A DNA stretch of 64,000 nt from the NCBI GenBank assembly GCA_900315735.1, contig ONAD01000006.1, positions 51,723 through 115,722 on the forward strand, read 5' to 3'. The DNA is from an uncultured Lachnospiraceae bacterium (GTDB lineage Bacteria > Bacillota > Clostridia > Lachnospirales > Lachnospiraceae). Under the pieces are notes generated by a model. That model worked only from the letters and a program-made list of their open reading frames with translations, was not told where the DNA came from and did not search any database. A program made the translations under genes and the position numbers. Numbering within the stretch: position 1 is the stretch's first letter; each line of letters begins with the position of its first letter. Positions 15,319-23,904 of the stretch are shown in pieces.

Positions 15319-15347
15319 ATTATATAATATGTTGCTGCTTTATACAA
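15319..15347 (-). promoter_or_regulatory. Promoter of the small P-loop gene
   Basis: TTGTAT (15347-15342), a 17-base spacer, perfect TATAAT (15324-15319) on the minus strand. A perfect dyad TTCTTCA-A-TGAAGAA (15292-15306) lies in the leader, where it could be an operator or a short hairpin. Confidence 0.72.
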
Positions 15348-15350
15348 TGC

Positions 15351-16352
15351 TTAGTTACCACATCCGGCAAGTATTTCATTCATCATAAGATACAGATTTG
15401 ATTTACAGTCTGCTTTTAATACAATGGATATCACTGGTTGTCCACCTGCGTTATCGGTAAGCAGCACAAGACAAAATCCTGCGTCCCCGGTGGTTCCCGT
15501 CTTACCGCCTACCAATGTAAAACCATCCGGCAATTTCGATTCACCGGTTTTATACTGATTGGTACTGCTCCAGTCCTGGGTCTTCGCACTGCCATCTGCG
15601 CCTGTATAATTAGTGGTATAGGAACTGGTAGAAATCAGCTGGTAAAAGGTCTCATCCTGTATTGCCTTCTGGAAAATCAGATATAAATCATAAACGGTTG
15701 TATAATGATTCTCATCCGGCAGTCCATTCGGATTCATAAAATGAGAACCGGTTGCGCCAAGCTTTGCTGCTTCCTGGTTCATCAAGTCCACAAAGGCTTC
15801 TACGGAACCGGAAATATGTTCTGCAATTGCAATTGCAGCATCATTTCCACTACGTAACATAAGACCATAAAGTAAATCCTGTAAAGTCATCTGGTCCCCT
15901 GCCTGCAATCCGCATTTCGAAGAATCAGATGCAAGATTTACTGCATTATCACTAATCGTTACCACGTCACTGAGATTCCCGTATTTGATAGCAAGATAAG
16001 CGGTTAGTATCTTTGTTGTACTGGCCGGATACATCCGTTCATATATATTCTGGGCATATGTAATTGTATTAGTTGCCGTGTTAAATACTCCGGCAGCCTC
16101 TGCCACACTGTTGTGTTCTACGGATTCCTGTCCAATATTTTCAGTTCCTCCAACGCACAAATTTGCACCAAAATAAGAGCTGACCGTATCTTCTGCACCG
16201 GATAGCACATTTACGCTGCTGCTTTCTCCATATACCGGATAGGCATTCTCTACAACGCTTTCGGCTTTTCCACAACCCGTTACAGATAAGAACACACTTA
16301 CAATAAGCAGACCTGCCAGCGCACGTTTATTTATACATTTCACGCCACTCAA
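15351..16352 (-). CDS. D-alanyl-D-alanine carboxypeptidase, lipoprotein (DacA/PBP5-like)
   Basis: A 333-residue S11-family penicillin-binding protein. The catalytic motifs are Ser111-T-T-Lys114, Ser168-Gly-Asn170 and Lys284-Thr-Gly286. The N-terminus is a lipoprotein signal with lipobox VTGC (Cys27), so it is membrane-anchored on the outer face, and it lacks the C-terminal amphipathic anchor domain of PBP5. It trims D-Ala from peptidoglycan stem peptides. The start is TTG 16352 or GTG 16343; both overlap mgsA. It is the last gene of the mre-min operon, fitting a role in wall maturation. Confidence 0.92.
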   Translation of the reverse strand: MSGVKCINKRALAGLLIVSVFLSVTGCGKAESVVENAYPVYGESSSVNVLSGAEDTVSSYFGANLCVGGTENIGQESVEHNSVAEAAGVFNTATNTITYAQNIYERMYPASTTKILTAYLAIKYGNLSDVVTISDNAVNLASDSSKCGLQAGDQMTLQDLLYGLMLRSGNDAAIAIAEHISGSVEAFVDLMNQEAAKLGATGSHFMNPNGLPDENHYTTVYDLYLIFQKAIQDETFYQLISTSSYTTNYTGADGSAKTQDWSSTNQYKTGESKLPDGFTLVGGKTGTTGDAGFCLVLLTDNAGGQPVISIVLKADCKSNLYLMMNEILAGCGN

Positions 16353-16722
16353 GGTCTCCTCTGTCTAATGATTTAATCAAAAGCTCTGCAGTAGCAAGAT
16401 TGGTTGCCAGTGGAATATTGTGTATGTCGCATAAGCGGACTACACTGTTTACATCCGGCTCATGTGACTTCTGTGATAATGGATCACGCAGGAAAATCAC
16501 AAGGTCAATCTCGTTATGCTCAATCTGTGCGCCAAGCTGCTGTGCACCGCCTAAATGGCCTGCGAGATATTTGTGGACATTCAGATTTGCTACTTCCTCA
16601 ATTAGTCTTCCGGTGGTTCCAGTTGCAAAAAGTTCATTTTTACAAAGAATTCCCCGGTATGCAATACAAAAATTCTGCATAAGTTTTTTCTTCGCGTCGT
16701 GTGCAATCAAACCGATATTCAT
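16327..16722 (-). CDS. mgsA: Methylglyoxal synthase
   Basis: A 131-residue protein starting MNIGLIAHDAKK, with the phosphate-binding TGTTG loop, GGAQQLGAQI and the catalytic aspartate in FLRDPL. It converts dihydroxyacetone phosphate to methylglyoxal and phosphate, a bypass that releases phosphate when sugar phosphates accumulate. I chose ATG 16722, 4 bases past the rodA stop and behind AGGGGGA. It overlaps the dacA-like start. Placement inside a cell-wall operon is known in other Clostridia; the reason is not evident. Confidence 0.95.
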   Translation of the reverse strand: MNIGLIAHDAKKKLMQNFCIAYRGILCKNELFATGTTGRLIEEVANLNVHKYLAGHLGGAQQLGAQIEHNEIDLVIFLRDPLSQKSHEPDVNSVVRLCDIHNIPLATNLATAELLIKSLDRGDLEWREMYK

Positions 16723-16726
16723 TCGT

Positions 16727-17839
16727 TTAGTCCCCCTGTCCATATTTTCTAGGCTGAAGCCCTACATTCAGTACCAGGCCAATTCCCGTAAACAACGTGA
16801 CTAACGACGTTAGTCCGTAGCTTACAAACGGAAGCGGAAGTCCGGTATCCGGCATCAAACCTGTAACAACGCATATATTTACAAAACTCTGGAAACCAAT
16901 CAATGCAGCAATTCCGCTGGCAATTAACCGGCCTGCCATGTCTTTTGCACGTCTTGCAACCAACAGACATTCAATGGTAATTAAAAGCAGCAATATGATA
17001 ATGATAATACTGCCGATAAATCCCATTTCTTCACCTACAATCGAAAAAATAAAGTCTGTCTGCGGCTCTGAAATAAAGTTACCGTTTTTTACGGAAACAA
17101 TGTTGGTATTATTCAGTCCCTTGCCCCAAAGCTGCCCGGACCCCACTGCCATAATGGAGTTCTGCTGCTGATAGGCAATATTCGGATACTTATCGGGTTC
17201 TAACCAGCCTAAAATACGAAGTGCCTGATTTCCCGTCAAAAGCTTCTGTCCCGGCTGTAAGACCAGTGTTAAGACTACAACCAGCGACGGGACTGCCACT
17301 GCCAGCACACCCACTACTATTTTATAACTTAATCCGGCAATAAACAAGAGGGATGCAAAAATTAATGCTGTAACAATTGTGGTAGAAAGGTCCGGCTCCT
17401 TAAAAATCAGAAGAAGCGGCACCGCTGCCAATACCAGCGTGCAAAACAACGTCCGGATATTATTCAGTTTATCTTTATTCTTACTCAGATAATAGGCAAA
17501 AAACAGTACCAAAAGAATTTTACCCAATTCAGAAGGCTGGAAACGGATTCCAATCTTCAGCCAGCGCGTTGCTCCTTTTGTCTTTTCCCCGATTACAAAA
17601 ATTGCTGCCAGCAATGCCACGTTAATGAAGTAAAAAATCCAACTGAATTTCAGTATAAAATTGTAATCAATTAATGACACACCCACCATAACAACCAGAC
17701 CTAAGATTAATCCTACTATCTGCTTATTCTGTACGGAAGGTTTTGCACTGCCAACTACCATAATTCCTATGATGGTCAGTGCCACCACATAAAATACCAG
17801 CCGGAAACGGTAGTCTCTTAAGCGATATTGTTTTAACAT
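16727..17839 (-). CDS. rodA: SEDS-family peptidoglycan glycosyltransferase RodA
   Basis: A 370-residue polytopic membrane protein with about ten helices. SEDS signatures are visible: KTKGATRWLKIGIRFQPSEL in the first half and the closing GLMPDTGLPLPFVSYG. It polymerises glycan strands from lipid II with its class B PBP partner; the long PBP2 in the same operon is the natural partner. FtsW is the alternative, but the operon with mreBCD and PBP2 argues for RodA and elongation. It starts 28 bases after minE. Confidence 0.92.
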   Translation of the reverse strand: MLKQYRLRDYRFRLVFYVVALTIIGIMVVGSAKPSVQNKQIVGLILGLVVMVGVSLIDYNFILKFSWIFYFINVALLAAIFVIGEKTKGATRWLKIGIRFQPSELGKILLVLFFAYYLSKNKDKLNNIRTLFCTLVLAAVPLLLIFKEPDLSTTIVTALIFASLLFIAGLSYKIVVGVLAVAVPSLVVVLTLVLQPGQKLLTGNQALRILGWLEPDKYPNIAYQQQNSIMAVGSGQLWGKGLNNTNIVSVKNGNFISEPQTDFIFSIVGEEMGFIGSIIIIILLLLITIECLLVARRAKDMAGRLIASGIAALIGFQSFVNICVVTGLMPDTGLPLPFVSYGLTSLVTLFTGIGLVLNVGLQPRKYGQGD

Positions 17840-17866
17840 AAATCACTACTTCCAATCTGAAGTCTG

Positions 17867-18142
17867 TTATTTTCCGGAATGCTTTAAATCCTTAATCGGA
17901 ATATTTGCAAACAATGCCGGAACAGCTCCGTTGTTACCATCTGATTCGGTCTGGGTTATCTGAATGTCAAGCCCTTCCGCATCAATTTCCATATACTTTG
18001 ATATTACCTGGATAATATCGTTTTTGATATTCTCCATTACATCCGGTGAGCAGTCAGCACGGTCTGAAATCAGTAATAATTTCAGACGGTCTTTCGCTAC
18101 ATTACCGGAATTCTTTTTCTTAAAAAAATCCATGAATCCCAT
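17867..18142 (-). CDS. minE: Cell division topological specificity factor MinE
   Basis: A 91-residue protein. The N-terminus MGFMDFFKKK is the membrane-targeting helix, the next part holds the KDRLKLLLISDRA MinD-binding strand, and the C-terminal half is the dimerising topological domain (MEIDAEGLDIQI). MinE stimulates MinD ATPase and drives the Min oscillation. Many rod-shaped Bacilli use DivIVA/MinJ instead, so this lineage uses the oscillating system. It lies 13 bases after minD. Confidence 0.93.
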   Translation of the reverse strand: MGFMDFFKKKNSGNVAKDRLKLLLISDRADCSPDVMENIKNDIIQVISKYMEIDAEGLDIQITQTESDGNNGAVPALFANIPIKDLKHSGK

Positions 18143-18155
18143 GATTATTATCCCC

Positions 18156-18947
18156 CTAGTTTTTCTTAAATAAACTTACGAATTTAGACCATACGCCATT
18201 TTTTGATTCCAGGTCAAGAAGCGGTACTTCTTCTCCCATAATACGTTTACAGATATTTAAATATGCCTGTCCGGCAAGGCTGTCAGAGCCTACTAACGGC
18301 TCACCCTGGTTCGTTGAGATTACAATCTGTTCGTCGTCTGGAACTGCACCGATTAAATCGATAGCAAGAATCTCATGAACATCTTCAATAGACATCATAT
18401 CGCCACGTTTTACCATATCCATACGCAGACGGTTTACGATTAACTCGATTTTCTTAATCTCATTTGCCTCTAAAAGACCGATGATACGGTCTGCATCACG
18501 GATTGCAGATACTTCCGGTGTGGTAACAACCAGTGCACGGTCTGCTCCTGCAATTGCATTCTTAAATCCCTGTTCGATTCCTGCCGGGCAGTCTAATAAT
18601 ATGTAATCAAATTCTTCTCTTAATTCTTCTACTAATTTCTGCATCTGCTCCGGTGTAACAGAGGTTTTATCTCTGGTCTGGGCAGACGGTAATAAGAAAA
18701 GATTCGGATATTTCTTATCTTTGATTAATGCCTGTTTGATTCTGCAGTTGCCTTCTACAACATCTACCAGATTGTATACAATACGGTTTTCAAGTCCCAT
18801 AACCACATCAAGGTTGCGTAATCCGATATCAGTATCAATTAATACTACTTTTTTATTTAACTGTGCAAGACCGGTTCCTACATTTGCAGTAGTTGTTGTC
18901 TTACCAACACCGCCTTTTCCTGATGTAATAACAATTACTTCACTCAT
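18156..18947 (-). CDS. minD: Septum site-determining ATPase MinD
   Basis: A 263-residue ParA/MinD ATPase. The deviant Walker A GKGGVGKTTTTAN lies at residues about 10-22, LIDTDIGLRNLDVVMGLE is the switch I region, and LLDCPAGIEQGF is Walker B. The C-terminal amphipathic membrane-binding helix (VWSKFVSLFKKN) is present. MinD recruits MinC to the membrane and is displaced by MinE. It sits between minC and minE in the standard order, with a GGAGGAA ribosome site. Confidence 0.97.
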   Translation of the reverse strand: MSEVIVITSGKGGVGKTTTTANVGTGLAQLNKKVVLIDTDIGLRNLDVVMGLENRIVYNLVDVVEGNCRIKQALIKDKKYPNLFLLPSAQTRDKTSVTPEQMQKLVEELREEFDYILLDCPAGIEQGFKNAIAGADRALVVTTPEVSAIRDADRIIGLLEANEIKKIELIVNRLRMDMVKRGDMMSIEDVHEILAIDLIGAVPDDEQIVISTNQGEPLVGSDSLAGQAYLNICKRIMGEEVPLLDLESKNGVWSKFVSLFKKN

Positions 18948-18969
18948 GATTTATTCTTCCTCCTAAATC

Positions 18970-19647
18970 TTATATATTCATTAATAATCCACTTGTAATC
19001 GGTTCGATTAGTATGGAATCATCCATAACAACAGCAACCTGCGGTTCTAAAGTCTTCCGCCGGTTCTTAATGGCACTCAGTGGTCCACGGTCAGAGCTTC
19101 TTCCAATGACATTTCCAATTTTAATCTGTACCGGGTCCATATCAAGGGCAGCAACAAAGGTATGTTCATCTCCCGCTGCTCCGGCATAGGCATTGCCCCT
19201 AAGGGATCCTAATACCACAATATTTCCTTTGGCAATGATTTTTGCTCCGGGATTCACATCTCCCAGTACCACAATGCTTGTCTCACATTCAATGACCTGA
19301 CCGCTTCGAAGTGTTCCCTTATAGAATTCTCCGGTTCTTCCGGACTGGATTTCATCAAATTCCTGAATCTTTCTGGCACAGATTTCATCCCGCAGGGAAT
19401 CATTATCTAAAATACATACCACATCAATGCTGGTATTTCGGCTAATCAGATCAACAATTGCAAGTTCTTCCTCCTGGCTTAATTCCCTGCCTTCAAAAGA
19501 CAAGGCAATTCTGGCATTTTTAAAGAACTTATCGGATTCTTTAAATTTATGAAGTATCTCGTCTAATAGTTCCTGAAATGGAATTTTATCATCTAAAATC
19601 AGATTGATTCCATGGGGATTGCTCTTTAAAACAACCGGTTGTGACAT
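18970..19647 (-). CDS. minC: Septum site-determining protein MinC
   Basis: A 225-residue FtsZ inhibitor. The N-terminal domain (about 1-100) is the FtsZ-disrupting module; the C-terminal domain (about 110-210) is the right-handed beta-helix with repeated glycine turns (VVLGDVNPGAKIIAKGNIVV, then LRGNAYAGA). ATG 19647 follows AGGAGGG; an in-frame codon at 19665 is not needed. It works with MinD to block division at cell poles. It starts 18 bases after the PBP2 gene, linking division-site control to elongation genes. Confidence 0.93.
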   Translation of the reverse strand: MSQPVVLKSNPHGINLILDDKIPFQELLDEILHKFKESDKFFKNARIALSFEGRELSQEEELAIVDLISRNTSIDVVCILDNDSLRDEICARKIQEFDEIQSGRTGEFYKGTLRSGQVIECETSIVVLGDVNPGAKIIAKGNIVVLGSLRGNAYAGAAGDEHTFVAALDMDPVQIKIGNVIGRSSDRGPLSAIKNRRKTLEPQVAVVMDDSILIEPITSGLLMNI

Positions 19648-19665
19648 ATACTTCCCTCCTGACAT

Positions 19666-22551
19666 TTAATCATTAAAGGCATTTGCAGCAGCTCCAACAT
19701 CCTCTGCCTGACCATCTAACAAGGTAGATGTATCCTCTAAATGGAAATAATATTTATATACTGATGCAGCAAGTTCTGCTGTATTGGCTGATGTATATCC
19801 GTATGCAATACGGGTTGCAATGGAAATCTCCGGATCATTATATGGTGCATATCCTACATATAACGCATGGTTCGGTCGTGTCGGTACCTGCTGTGCGGTA
19901 CCTGTCTTACCGGCAGAATCCACAGCAAGTCCATCAAACTGCTCATGGGTTTCTACCACCATCTTCATACCGGAATGAATGGCATCCCAGGTACTCTCTG
20001 AAATGTTGTCCATTGTGTTCTTTACGGTCGGTTCATAGGTTTCTAATACGTTACCATCGGAATCTGTAACCTGTTTTAACAGGGTATAATTATATACGGT
20101 TCCACTGTTTGCAACTGCAGTTACATAACGGGATAACTGTACCGTAGTAAAACTGTTGTTACTCTGTCCAATTGCAGAAGTAATCGGGAACTCTGTGGTC
20201 TGCTTCGGTTTACTTTCTGCAATTTCAATTCCGGTTTTAGAATCAAGCCCATACATGGATGAGTATTTATTAATCATTTCCACTCCATGGTCTTCATTAT
20301 AAGTCCCATTTACCATACTTAAATCGTAACCAACTTTATAAAAGAAATAGTTACAGGAATCTCTTAACGCCTCTGAAACATTGATGGAACCGTGACTGCT
20401 TGGATAAATCCAGCATTTTGGTCCATTTGCTACTTCTTCAAACTGTCCTTTATCCAAAATAGTTGTACCAGGTGAAATAATACCCTCAGTAAGTCCTGCT
20501 GTTGCAGTAACCATCTTAAAGGTAGAACCAGGTGCCGTCGTCTGCTGTGTTGCATTATTATAGAACGGATTCGATAAATCCTGATACAGCAAATTATAAT
20601 AATTACTGTCTACTGTATTTGCCAGACGGTTGGTATCATAGCCCGGATAAGTAACACATGCCAACAGTTCGCCGGTCTTTACATCTGTAATGACACAGGA
20701 GCCGGAACAAGGATCCAATGCAAGCTGTGCCGGTGTGATTTCAAGATTCTTCACCTTTTCTTTTATAAAATTAAAGGCACTGATGCTGCCGGACTGTAAC
20801 CCACTTACTGCCGTATCATCATAGTTTAACACTTTTTGGTCAAAAAGTGCAAGACAAAGCTGCGTTCCATTAATCAGGTCATCGTGAATCATGTACTTAT
20901 ACATAATCTTTGAAAATCCCTTATCTGATGCCAGTTCTTCTACAATATAGCTGACCAGTGCATCGTAGATTTCGGAAGAATCAGAATACTTCTCGTCTAC
21001 GGAAAATTTCGTGATATCAATCCATTTCTGGCTGATGGCATAATTTAAATATTCATTTACACTGATTTTATTACCTGCATAATTTTTATAGGTTTCATCC
21101 GATTTATCAATGGAATCTGTAAGCAAAATTTTATTATTGACCAGCATTTTCGGAATATAGGTCATATAATCCTGCATTTCCTCCGGCAACTCATCCACTG
21201 GAGTTGATGCTGAACTGCTAAGGCTGCTTTCCACCTGGGATAATACCGTTTGCTGTTTACTTCCAAAGGCACTGAAAATCTGTTTTTCCACATCGGAAGC
21301 ATCTTCAGCACTAAAGTGGTTTAAATCCAATACATTATTATTAATCAATGCAAAATACACATCATCAATTGGAATCAGAATATCGGACGCTGTTCCGGCT
21401 GCGGTATTATATTCTTTGATATTCACAATTTTAGAATATAAAATTCCGGCAATTTCCTGTTCCAAAAGATTATAAACCGCTTCCTGTAAATCCTTATCAA
21501 TAGAAAGGTAAACATCATTGCCGGCCTGTGGCTCAATCCGCTCGGTTGTCTCCATTACTTTTCCAAGACTGTCGACATAAACGGTTTCACTACCCTTTTT
21601 ACCCTGCAGTGTTTCATCCATAACCTGCTCGATTCCGGATTTTCCAATGACATCATTTAAAGAATACTCATCATTGTCAGCAGACAATTCATCATATTCT
21701 TCCTGGGAAATCTTTCCGGTATATCCGATAATATGGGAAAAATACTCGCTGTCTACATATTTTCGGATGGTATCTTCCGAGATATCCACCCCCTGCAAAT
21801 CATTCATATTTTCCGTAATATATGCCACGGTTTCATCACTTACATTTTTGGCAATGGTTGTGGAAATATATTTCTGATAGCTGTTTTCTGCAATGGCACA
21901 ACGCAATACCACAATTCGGTATAAGTCTTCTCTGGCATAATCATCTTCTGATAAATCATAGCCATTCTGTTTACTGGATCTGCAAAGATAATCCATAACC
22001 TGCTTTGGAGTTGCTTCTGCTTCGTTATATTCCAACTTCTTATTGTAAGCCAAATCGTCCGCAGAAGAATGTCCATATGTGTCAGCAAGGAAACGCTTTA
22101 ATGTGGTTCCCTCTACCGTATAATAATAGTTCCCGTCATCATCCAGTCCGATTTCAAAATCATTTTCAATGACATCGCCGTTTTTATCCAGCTCTTTGAT
22201 AATATTGTAAAGTTCTGTATTAAGAGCCTCATTCTTTTCTGAAGTCCTATCATAAGAACCATTATCCTCAATGGTTACGCTGTTTGCCAGTTCGTTGTAG
22301 GCTAACAGGTTTCCATTTCGGTCATAAATATTGCCACGTGAGCCATTTAAGATACGCGGCTTCTGGATTTTCAAACTGTAATTATCCTGATACTCTTCAC
22401 CTTTGATAATCTGAAGGTAAAATAGTCTGCCTATCAGAGTCGATGACAAAAGAATCATGACAACGCAGAGTACAAATATTCTTGATTTTGCAACTTTATG
22501 AAGTATTTCTTTCAGTGTATCAAACAAATTTCGCTGCACTCCTTTTTTCAA
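19666..22551 (-). CDS. Class B penicillin-binding protein 2 (elongasome transpeptidase), unusually long
   Basis: A 961-residue bitopic protein. It has one membrane helix (about 25-47), the pedestal/dimerisation domain (about 65-365) and a transpeptidase domain with Ser676-T-F-Lys679, Ser732-Cys-Asn734 and Lys882-Thr-Gly884. Typical PBP2 proteins have about 600-720 residues. Here about 240 extra residues (about 372-612) separate the SIDKDLQEAV segment from the GELLACVTYPGYD segment that are normally close. It cross-links peptidoglycan during elongation with RodA. The start is TTG: 22551 gives the longest form, but AAAGGAG lies just inside it and points to TTG 22527. It overlaps mreD. Confidence 0.92.
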   Translation of the reverse strand: MKKGVQRNLFDTLKEILHKVAKSRIFVLCVVMILLSSTLIGRLFYLQIIKGEEYQDNYSLKIQKPRILNGSRGNIYDRNGNLLAYNELANSVTIEDNGSYDRTSEKNEALNTELYNIIKELDKNGDVIENDFEIGLDDDGNYYYTVEGTTLKRFLADTYGHSSADDLAYNKKLEYNEAEATPKQVMDYLCRSSKQNGYDLSEDDYAREDLYRIVVLRCAIAENSYQKYISTTIAKNVSDETVAYITENMNDLQGVDISEDTIRKYVDSEYFSHIIGYTGKISQEEYDELSADNDEYSLNDVIGKSGIEQVMDETLQGKKGSETVYVDSLGKVMETTERIEPQAGNDVYLSIDKDLQEAVYNLLEQEIAGILYSKIVNIKEYNTAAGTASDILIPIDDVYFALINNNVLDLNHFSAEDASDVEKQIFSAFGSKQQTVLSQVESSLSSSASTPVDELPEEMQDYMTYIPKMLVNNKILLTDSIDKSDETYKNYAGNKISVNEYLNYAISQKWIDITKFSVDEKYSDSSEIYDALVSYIVEELASDKGFSKIMYKYMIHDDLINGTQLCLALFDQKVLNYDDTAVSGLQSGSISAFNFIKEKVKNLEITPAQLALDPCSGSCVITDVKTGELLACVTYPGYDTNRLANTVDSNYYNLLYQDLSNPFYNNATQQTTAPGSTFKMVTATAGLTEGIISPGTTILDKGQFEEVANGPKCWIYPSSHGSINVSEALRDSCNYFFYKVGYDLSMVNGTYNEDHGVEMINKYSSMYGLDSKTGIEIAESKPKQTTEFPITSAIGQSNNSFTTVQLSRYVTAVANSGTVYNYTLLKQVTDSDGNVLETYEPTVKNTMDNISESTWDAIHSGMKMVVETHEQFDGLAVDSAGKTGTAQQVPTRPNHALYVGYAPYNDPEISIATRIAYGYTSANTAELAASVYKYYFHLEDTSTLLDGQAEDVGAAANAFND

Positions 22552-23038
22552 TACGCTCTAACCGCTGGTTAATTTTCAAAATAATGAAATATAAAACCAC
22601 AGAAATCAAAAGCGTGTATACAAGTTCCGGTATGATAATGTGTAACATATAATATCCAATTGCAAACTGCTTGCGGAATAAAAACCGGAAAAAGTAGATA
22701 AACAGATTATAAGATAAATCACTTCCGGCAATTAAAAGCATCGGAAGCTTAATATCGTCCGGGTAAAACATCTTCTTAAAGCATCCGTTTAAGAAGCCTG
22801 CATACATATATAAAAGGGCATAAAATCCAATCATTTCTCCAAAAAAGATATCTATCAGCAGTCCACTGAAGAAACCGATAAATATGCCCTCTTTTCTTCC
22901 GCGCATAAATCCAAAAGATGCACAGACCACAATCAAAAGATTTGGGGAAATAGACGCAAAGGATAACGCCTTAAATAATGTGCTTTGCAATAAAAAGCAT
23001 ACAACAACAATTAATGTAACGGTGATTTTTCTTCTCAT
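22520..23038 (-). CDS. mreD: Rod shape-determining protein MreD
   Basis: A 172-residue hydrophobic protein with about five membrane helices, the usual MreD size and topology, including the characteristic GFMRGRKEGIFIGFFSGLLID loop-helix (split here only by the helix start). It forms part of the elongasome and links MreC and MreB to the SEDS/PBP2 synthase. Its ATG at 23038 overlaps the mreC stop by one base (TGATG), and its end overlaps the PBP2 gene, so translation is tightly coupled. Identification rests on topology and position as much as on sequence, as is usual for MreD. Confidence 0.9.
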   Translation of the reverse strand: MRRKITVTLIVVVCFLLQSTLFKALSFASISPNLLIVVCASFGFMRGRKEGIFIGFFSGLLIDIFFGEMIGFYALLYMYAGFLNGCFKKMFYPDDIKLPMLLIAGSDLSYNLFIYFFRFLFRKQFAIGYYMLHIIIPELVYTLLISVVLYFIILKINQRLERIEKRSAAKFV

Positions 23039-23895
23039 CAATCAGACCCCGTTTCCTTTTTGTCAAGTATTACCAAAACCTGCTGAAGATGTTCAAAGTC
23101 AACTGCCGGAGTAATGGTTCCTGATTTGGTCAGGTGGTTGGAATCTTCCGAAATACTGCTGACATATCCCACCAGAATGCCCTGCAGATATTTATCACTG
23201 ACATTGGAGGTTACAATCTGATCTCCTATCTGAACCTTGTTTTCACTGTCGTTTAATCCTGAGAACTCGATTACCTGGTCTTCATTCATACTCTGAAGAT
23301 TACCATTTATAATACAGTTATCTGACGTATTTAATATCATGCCGTATACCTTGGCAGAATCATCAATCACAGAGCGCACCTTTGCATAATGCGGTCCCAC
23401 ATCAATAACAATTCCTACCAGTCCGTTTCCGGCAATGACATTCATATCTACTTCAATTCCATCCTTAGAGCCTTTATCAATGGTAAAGACAGAAAACCAG
23501 TTGCCCGGGTCCTTTCCGATAACATTTGCTCCGGTTTTCTTGTAATCCGAATACTGCTGGTCTAAAGCTAACAGTTCCCTTAAATTATCCAGTTCATACT
23601 GTTCTAATTTAATGGTGTTTAATTCGTTGGTCAGTTCTTCTACCTGTCCCTTCAACTGCTCGTTTTCTTCCATGACGTCATTCAGATTTTTTAAATTATC
23701 TGCTTTGTCAGAAAGCCATGTACCAGCATAATTGATTCCTTTCTGCATCGGCTCAAAAATTGCTCCTGCAATGGAATTAAGAGGTCCACCACCAAGATTC
23801 AATGAAAAACTGACATACATTGCCAGAATACATAATGCGGTCATGGACAATAATATATACTTTGTTGGAATTTGATGTTTTGGTCTACGTCTCAT
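23038..23895 (-). CDS. mreC: Rod shape-determining protein MreC
   Basis: A 285-residue bitopic protein. A short basic N-terminus precedes one membrane helix (about 13-33), a coiled coil (about 62-95, rich in E, L and N) and the extracytoplasmic double beta-barrel domain. The FTIDKGSKDGIEVDMNVI and GLVGIVIDVGPHYAKVRSVID motifs are typical of MreC. It activates PBP2 in the elongasome. It lies 9 bases after mreB and overlaps mreD by one base. Confidence 0.95.
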   Translation of the reverse strand: MRRRPKHQIPTKYILLSMTALCILAMYVSFSLNLGGGPLNSIAGAIFEPMQKGINYAGTWLSDKADNLKNLNDVMEENEQLKGQVEELTNELNTIKLEQYELDNLRELLALDQQYSDYKKTGANVIGKDPGNWFSVFTIDKGSKDGIEVDMNVIAGNGLVGIVIDVGPHYAKVRSVIDDSAKVYGMILNTSDNCIINGNLQSMNEDQVIEFSGLNDSENKVQIGDQIVTSNVSDKYLQGILVGYVSSISEDSNHLTKSGTITPAVDFEHLQQVLVILDKKETGSD

Positions 23896-23904
23896 TTTAT
23901 GCCT

